A stretch of DNA of 64,000 nt, from positions 124,488 through 188,487 of the forward strand of contig JAJEKB010020218.1 in assembly GCA_022393335.1 (NCBI GenBank). Direction: 5' to 3'. The DNA comes from Macrotrachela quadricornifera (Eukaryota; Rotifera; Eurotatoria; Philodinida; Philodinidae). A program made the position numbers and the translations under genes. Shown piece by piece: positions 59,044 through 64,000 of the stretch (positions are counted from its first letter, which is position 1; each line of letters opens with the position of its first letter). A model generated the notes under the pieces. The model was given only the letters and a program-made list of their open reading frames with translations, was not told the origin of the DNA and searched no databases.

Positions 59044-61032
59044 AAATTAGAAAAATTATTTCTAAATAACAATGATATTGGAGAACAAGGAGCTAAACAT
59101 CTTGCCAATGCTCTGAAAAATACGGAAGTAATCATATACTATTTATTTCAATCAAGCTCATTCTTTTAAAACTAGACATTAACCGAATTTGAACTTGAAA
59201 ATAATCAAATTGGAGATGGAGGGGTAAAATATTTCCGTGAAGTATTACAAAATCATCCGGTAACTATCCATGACTCACGATTTTCTTATTTTCGTTTTTT
59301 TGACAGACTCTCACTTATCTCGGACTTAAAAACAATTGTATTGGAGATCAAGGAGCTCAATATTTGGCTGATATTATAAAAACTAATAGAGTAACTATGA
59401 ATGGTTTATTTTTTTTCGTTTCTATATGATCTCTTACAGGTACTTATTAGATTAAATCTTCAGAAAAATTCAATCGGAGATCAAGGAGGACAATTCTTGA
59501 TTAATGCACTCACAAATAATACCGTAAGATCTTCACTCATATTCTCGTTCGCACAATTATCACTTAATGATTTATTTAGAATCTCCAATTTCTTGACCTG
59601 AAAGATAGCAACAGTCCTAACTGTAGAGCTATTTCCACTATTGTTGATATTCGAACACGCCATGTAACTTACGAATACTGCATATCATCTTTGATTGTTC
59701 AAAATTTTTCTCTAGGAATTCTACCTTGGGCTTGATTTCTATGGAATCGAAGATAATATAATCGAGTACATAACATATACTTTATCAATATCTGAGGTAA
59801 TGTTTAATTTATTCTTCCCTAATGTATGCTTTCATCTTGATTTTTTTTCAGAAGATTCAAAAGATTAGTCTTATTTCAAATAAGATAACCGATCGAGGTG
59901 CTCAACTTTTAGCTGCTTTAATAAAAAGATCGCCGGTAATTATCATGCTTATTTGATATATCTTCTTTTTACATTTGAATATGATATTAGACAATCGTAT
60001 CTATCGATCTTCGATCAAATCTTATTGGAGAGGAAGGAGCTTTTCATCTTGCTGATGCATTAAAATATAATCAAGTCAAATTAAATGAATTGAATTGTTG
60101 ACATATATGATTTAGAATTCCTTATAGACACTTCGGACACTCAAACTTCTTGGAAATGACATTGGATCAAAAGGTAGAAATTATTTGACGGATGCTCAAC
60201 ATGACAGAATGGTTAGTCATTGATCATTCGATTGATTTGATTGTTATACTTTAAGATATCTTTTAGATACCAATCAAATTAGATCTCAATGGTAAGAAGA
60301 ATCATTTTATAAAGAGAAGATTTTTCATACGACGAGATATAGATACAGTTAAAGGAAGAAATATATGCTTAGTTTTCAGTATACAACGTTGTGCTAATAT
60401 CCTAAATGATTTCATGTGTTCAACCGCGGCCAAACTGCGATAAAAAAACGCACTTGTAAGAGAAGAGACCCAGTCAATCTCAGCATTTTCTAAATAAATA
60501 AACAATTAAATATTTGTATTGATCATTTAGTACACTCTGACATCGACTTTTATTCTTTAGAAAAAAAAATGAAGTATTTTTCTCACTGTAAAAAGTTAAA
60601 ATGAGCTAGAGTGACTGCGACACAGTTATCAAAAAAATGGTGACATGGGATCTATCAATCATATAAATAATAATGTAGAATTAATGTACTGTCTATAAAG
60701 GAATGTAAAACACAATGGAACTTGAGTGCATTAATGTGAATATTACGATTATCTACATATATTTTTTTTTTGAGATTTTTGCAAGAAATAGATCATTTGT
60801 TTGGCTGTTTATTTTGTTCTTTTCAGGTGCACTAGAACTATCATGTCCACAAAGACATCGTCTTCAACTATGTGATAAAAGCCATCGGCGAAGGAATTAT
60901 AGTTATAAATATTCATCATATCGCTTTAGATGCAATATATGTTTTAAGGAATATTCAGGTTTATCATGGCATTGCTCTTTTGAACAAAAAGGTTTTGATA
61001 TTTGCGAGCGATGCATGGATCAACAGGCTTAA
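59044..61032 (+). CDS. LRR exon array ending in a zinc-finger exon (5' part not found)
   Basis: Nine LRR exons: 59044-59127, 59176-59259, 59307-59390, 59440-59523, 59580-59663, 59716-59796, 59852-59935, 59991-60074 and 60128-60211. All are 84 nt except the sixth (81), all are phase 0, and each encodes one ribonuclease-inhibitor-type repeat (for example NNCIGDQGAQYLADII). A 25-nt exon (60267-60291, IPIKLDLN) leaves phase 1, and the exon at 60827-61032 accepts phase 1 and ends the protein. That last exon encodes a Cys/His module: CPQRH, CNIC, WHC and DICERC, a ZZ/C1-like zinc-finger pattern. The total is about 327 aa. No initiator exon is seen upstream. The only same-strand head is the F-box pseudogene at 50121-51615, 7.4 kb away. 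The LRR exons are secure; the link to the zinc-finger exon is inferred from phase and splice signals. Confidence 0.72.
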
Positions 61033-61039
61033 ACATCCT

Positions 61040-61770
61040 GATCATTCATTTATACGAAAGAGTCTTTAGCCTTACTGGTGCTTACAATGAACATTTATTT
61101 TTTGTCTGAGATATCTGTGAAAATTTCATCATATAATAAAATCATTAAAATATGCATTCATATTCATAGTTAACGATAAGTAATCGACTAAGAGAGTCAT
61201 GAGAGATTAGTATTATCACCCATGGAATGACTGTGGACAAATCACTAATGACTATCATACTTATTACAGTCGACACAATATGCTTTAGATAATTTGATTA
61301 TTATTATGACAATTGACCTGTGACCTTGATTTTATATAATAAAAATTGATTAGAAGAAAATCCAAATTTCAACGGACAGTCATAATTCATGAAGCTAATC
61401 ATATTGATTGATAGACTCAAATCGATCCTCAGATCTAGTCTATATTGATCCAAATCTATCTATGGGTACAACCTTTAATAATCCTCAACGAATCCCGATA
61501 ATCTCCGTATTAATATGTATATCAATAGTCTTCCATTAGTGGGGCCGAGAGAGAGAAGAACATATTGTTCCTTAGAGATAATCAACTTTGAGACCCCAGA
61601 CAACTTAATGGCTCTCTTAAAATTGTTGCAAATAGAAGATAATGACACTATATAAACTCCATTGCCAAGAAGATGACGGAACAATCTATATACATATATA
61701 TTGTTCGGTGTGTGTGTGTGTTTCTCTGTCCAAGTTGAGAGTCAAAGGTCAGATAAGGTTATCAGAGAAA
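61040..61770. other. Intergenic, includes a short GT microsatellite
   Basis: No gene seen. A (GT)n tract lies at about 61709-61722. Confidence 0.5.
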
Positions 61771-61774
61771 GACC

Positions 61775-61912
61775 CTAAGAGTTATTATGTATGAATATGT
61801 CTATCTACTCTGAAGGGCTATTATATGGGGCCACCGATGGGTCCTTAACAGCTGTTATATGGAGATACCTATAGATTCTCAAGAGCTGTTGTGTAAAGAT
61901 ACTCAGAGACCA
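61775..61912. repeat. Degenerate minisatellite, about 42-bp unit
   Basis: Three to four copies around GAGCTGTTATATGGAGATAC followed by a TCTCAA block. Related in form to the 33250-33530 array. Confidence 0.5.
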
Positions 61913-61918
61913 TGAATT

Positions 61919-62090
61919 AGTGTTCCTCGTGATCGGCGTTTTTGTTCACGATCACGATCACGACGATGAAAAAATTTCCTAATCACGCACGATCACGATC
62001 ACGACGAAAAAAAATTTTCTAATCACGCACGATCACGATCACGACGAAAAAAAAATTCCTAATCACGCACGATCACGATCACGGCTTTAA
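61919..62090 (+). mobile_element. Probable left end of a hAT element with subterminal tandem repeats
   Basis: TAGTGTTCCTCGTGATCGG is followed by three to four tandem units of about 45 bp built on CACGATCACGATCACGACG plus an A-rich spacer and TCCTAATCACG. Subterminal arrays of this kind, directly upstream of a hAT transposase gene (62277), are typical of element ends. The right end lies outside the window, so the TIR and 8-bp duplication cannot be tested. Confidence 0.5.
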
Positions 62091-62276
62091 TTTGTATAGA
62101 GGAACTTAAAATACTAAGTAGTCTTTTATTATCCCACAGTGCCATCTATACACTGTTATTGATAGGATTCTGTATTAACGAACTGAAGTCATCATGTTAT
62201 TCTATTCCTTTTTTTTTAATTTCTATTCTTAATAACTGTTGAAAATCGAAAGTCTTAAAAAATATCCACGTTCGTA

Positions 62277-64000
62277 ATGACTACAAATAGTAATAAATTA
62301 AATAAAAAAGATGTCGAACGACTTGTGTCACAAAATAGTACATCAGTATCGTATGAGAAACCAAATGAAAAGACAAAAACTAAAATCTCAAACCATTGGA
62401 ACCATTTCAGCCAAATATATGTTTTTAATACTAAACAAGATTTCATTATTTGTGATCATTGTAAAACAATATTGGTCTACAAATCGGTAACTGGTTCTGG
62501 TTGTATGATTAGTCATGTACGTTCGTGTCAATCCAAACAAAAACAAACTACTTCATCAGATGAACAACAAACAATCTACAATTATTACAAAAAAGCTTCG
62601 AATGATAAAAAACAGATACCGAAACGTATTAAAAATGCAATTACAATGTCTTGTACAGAATTTGTTGTTCAGGATAGCCGAGCATTTCATTTAATTGAAG
62701 GACCTGGTTTTCTTCGTTTAGCTAAAGAATTATTCGTTAGTGGTCAACGTTTATCGTCATCAACAGGTATAGATATTGAAGATTTATTACCAGATTCTAA
62801 TACTGTAAGCAACTTCTATTCTACATACTGATATATATATATTGAACTAATATCTATCGATATTAGGTTAGTCGAACTATTGATAGAATGTATGATTATT
62901 ACAAGCAGCAACTGATACAATTCTTTAAATCAATGGATAGTTTTTGTGTGATCGTCGATTTTTGGTGTGAATCATTCACAGGTAGAACAGGTCTTTAATG
63001 CTACGAAAAAGTTTTCTTTTTTTTGCTTTTTATTAAAAAGGTTTATCTTATTGTGGAATTTCACTTAGTCATGTTGATCCAGAATTTCAACCATATATAT
63101 TTTCATTAGGGTGTTTTCCATATGAAATGGAAAATAAACGTGCACCAACAATTCGTTCATTTGTTGATGAAACATTAAAAGGTTTTGATTTAACATTGGA
63201 TCAACAAAAGTTCGTTGTCACTGATAATGAAGCTACAATGATATGTACCTTCAATGCAGATTGTAAACGTGTAGGATGTAGTGATCATTATATTAATAAA
63301 CAACTTCAACACACATTCACGACAAAAACAATTGATGGACAATCTGTTGACTGTGATTTAGCTCAAGAACTATTTAATAATGTTAAAACTATTGTTTCGA
63401 ATGTTCGTCGAGTACATAAACAGAAAAATCTATCTAAAAAATTGGTTTTATATTCAGATACACGTTTTAGTGGTGCATATTTAATGTTAAATGTATTTTC
63501 AAGTATTTTCGATGAAATAATTCAAATTATCGATTCTAAACTAGCAGCAACTTATTCTAATATAAATCAAGAACTTTTACTTGATATATGTCGTTTCTTA
63601 GAACCATTTGATACAGTTCTTCAATCATTAAGCGACGACAAACGACCAACACTTCATCGTGTATTACCATTCAAACAGTATTTGATTAATAAATGTAAAA
63701 TTGATGATTGTGATGACGAATGTATTAAACAAGTGAAATCTTTCTTGGGTATGAGGTGTAAAAAAATAATTAATGTAAATCTTTTAGTATTTTATTATTT
63801 TTACTATAGGTAAACGTTTGGATGATAAATGGGAATTAACAGATGAACACCTAATTGCTGCTATACTTCATCCAAATAATAAACATTTACATAAATGTCC
63901 TCAATTCAAAGAACGTGCATTATTTTTATTAAAACAAGAAATGTATAAACATTTTGATCGTCTATTATCTACAAATTCACCATCAACTGTAGATTCACCA
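62277..64000 (+). CDS. BED-type hAT transposase (3' end beyond the window)
   Basis: Exons 62277-62804, 62867-62981, 63041-63748 and 63810 to beyond 64000 join in phase, with GT..AG introns of about 60 bp, giving at least 511 residues without interruption. Residues about 38-88 are a BED-like zinc finger (C59, C62, H80, C84). The RNase H-like core follows. CVIVDFW in exon 2 carries the first catalytic Asp. FVVTDNEATM in exon 3 carries the second. LVLYSDTRFSGAYLML matches the conserved hAT region that normally has a Trp at that point. LPFKQYL and the LHPNNKHLH block are usual further downstream. The last Glu and the dimerisation region lie beyond the window. The frame is intact, so the element may be recently active. 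It would act in the nucleus by cut-and-paste at its own ends (see 61919-62090). Confidence 0.88.

Overview
The window is eukaryotic: AT-rich, with genes carrying many very short introns (about 45-60 bp, GT..AG) and dense small transposon remnants. The gene content fits a bdelloid rotifer (Adineta/Rotaria-like): an ADP-ribosyltransferase-TPR protein, a DUF4419 protein, F-box proteins joined to ribonuclease-inhibitor-type leucine-rich repeats (LRRs), a type II membrane protein with a discoidin-like domain, and an AsaB/CmcJ-type oxygenase otherwise typical of fungi and bacteria. The organism is inferred from this content, not proven.

Layout. 1-5.2 kb: repeats, one small secreted Cys-rich peptide gene (3128-3388) and a decayed MULE transposase fragment. 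6.6-12.3 kb (minus): a complete five-exon trypsin-fold gene that has lost two of its three catalytic residues; one intron holds a 720-bp-arm palindrome into which a MITE with a clean 9-bp target duplication has inserted. 12.4-16.6 kb: foldback repeats and a composite Helitron-like element. 17.4-23.3 kb: two secreted, Ly6/uPAR-like Cys-rich proteins (minus) flanking a single-exon F-box gene (plus). 24.2-30.0 kb: a foldback MITE, the five-exon DUF4419 gene and a five-exon type II membrane protein gene (both plus). 31.6-32.4 kb: the oxygenase (minus). 32.6-39.3 kb: a gene desert of MITEs, minisatellites, a hAT-like non-autonomous element and a second composite Helitron-like copy.

39.4-45.5 kb (minus) is the most striking gene: an F-box exon followed by 28 LRR exons, nearly all exactly 84 nt and phase 0, one repeat per exon, with an internal block duplication of about 1.1 kb spacing. 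46.7-49.5 kb is a nest of elements (hAT-like, piggyBac-like with TTAA, mariner-like MITE with TA). 50.1-51.6 kb is a related F-box/LRR pseudogene with a Trp-to-stop change. 53.2-55.8 kb is an intronless ART-TPR gene lying between copies of one interspersed repeat. 59.0-61.0 kb is an LRR exon array without a visible head that ends in a zinc-finger exon. 61.9-64.0 kb is the start of an apparently intact BED-hAT transposase running off the right edge.

Functionally the genes look like an accessory, recognition-type set (F-box/LRR adaptors, an ART, a pseudoprotease, surface Cys-rich proteins) in a transposon-rich neighbourhood. No operons, CRISPR arrays or rRNA/tRNA genes were recognised. Exon structures were built by hand from splice motifs and reading phase, without transcript data.
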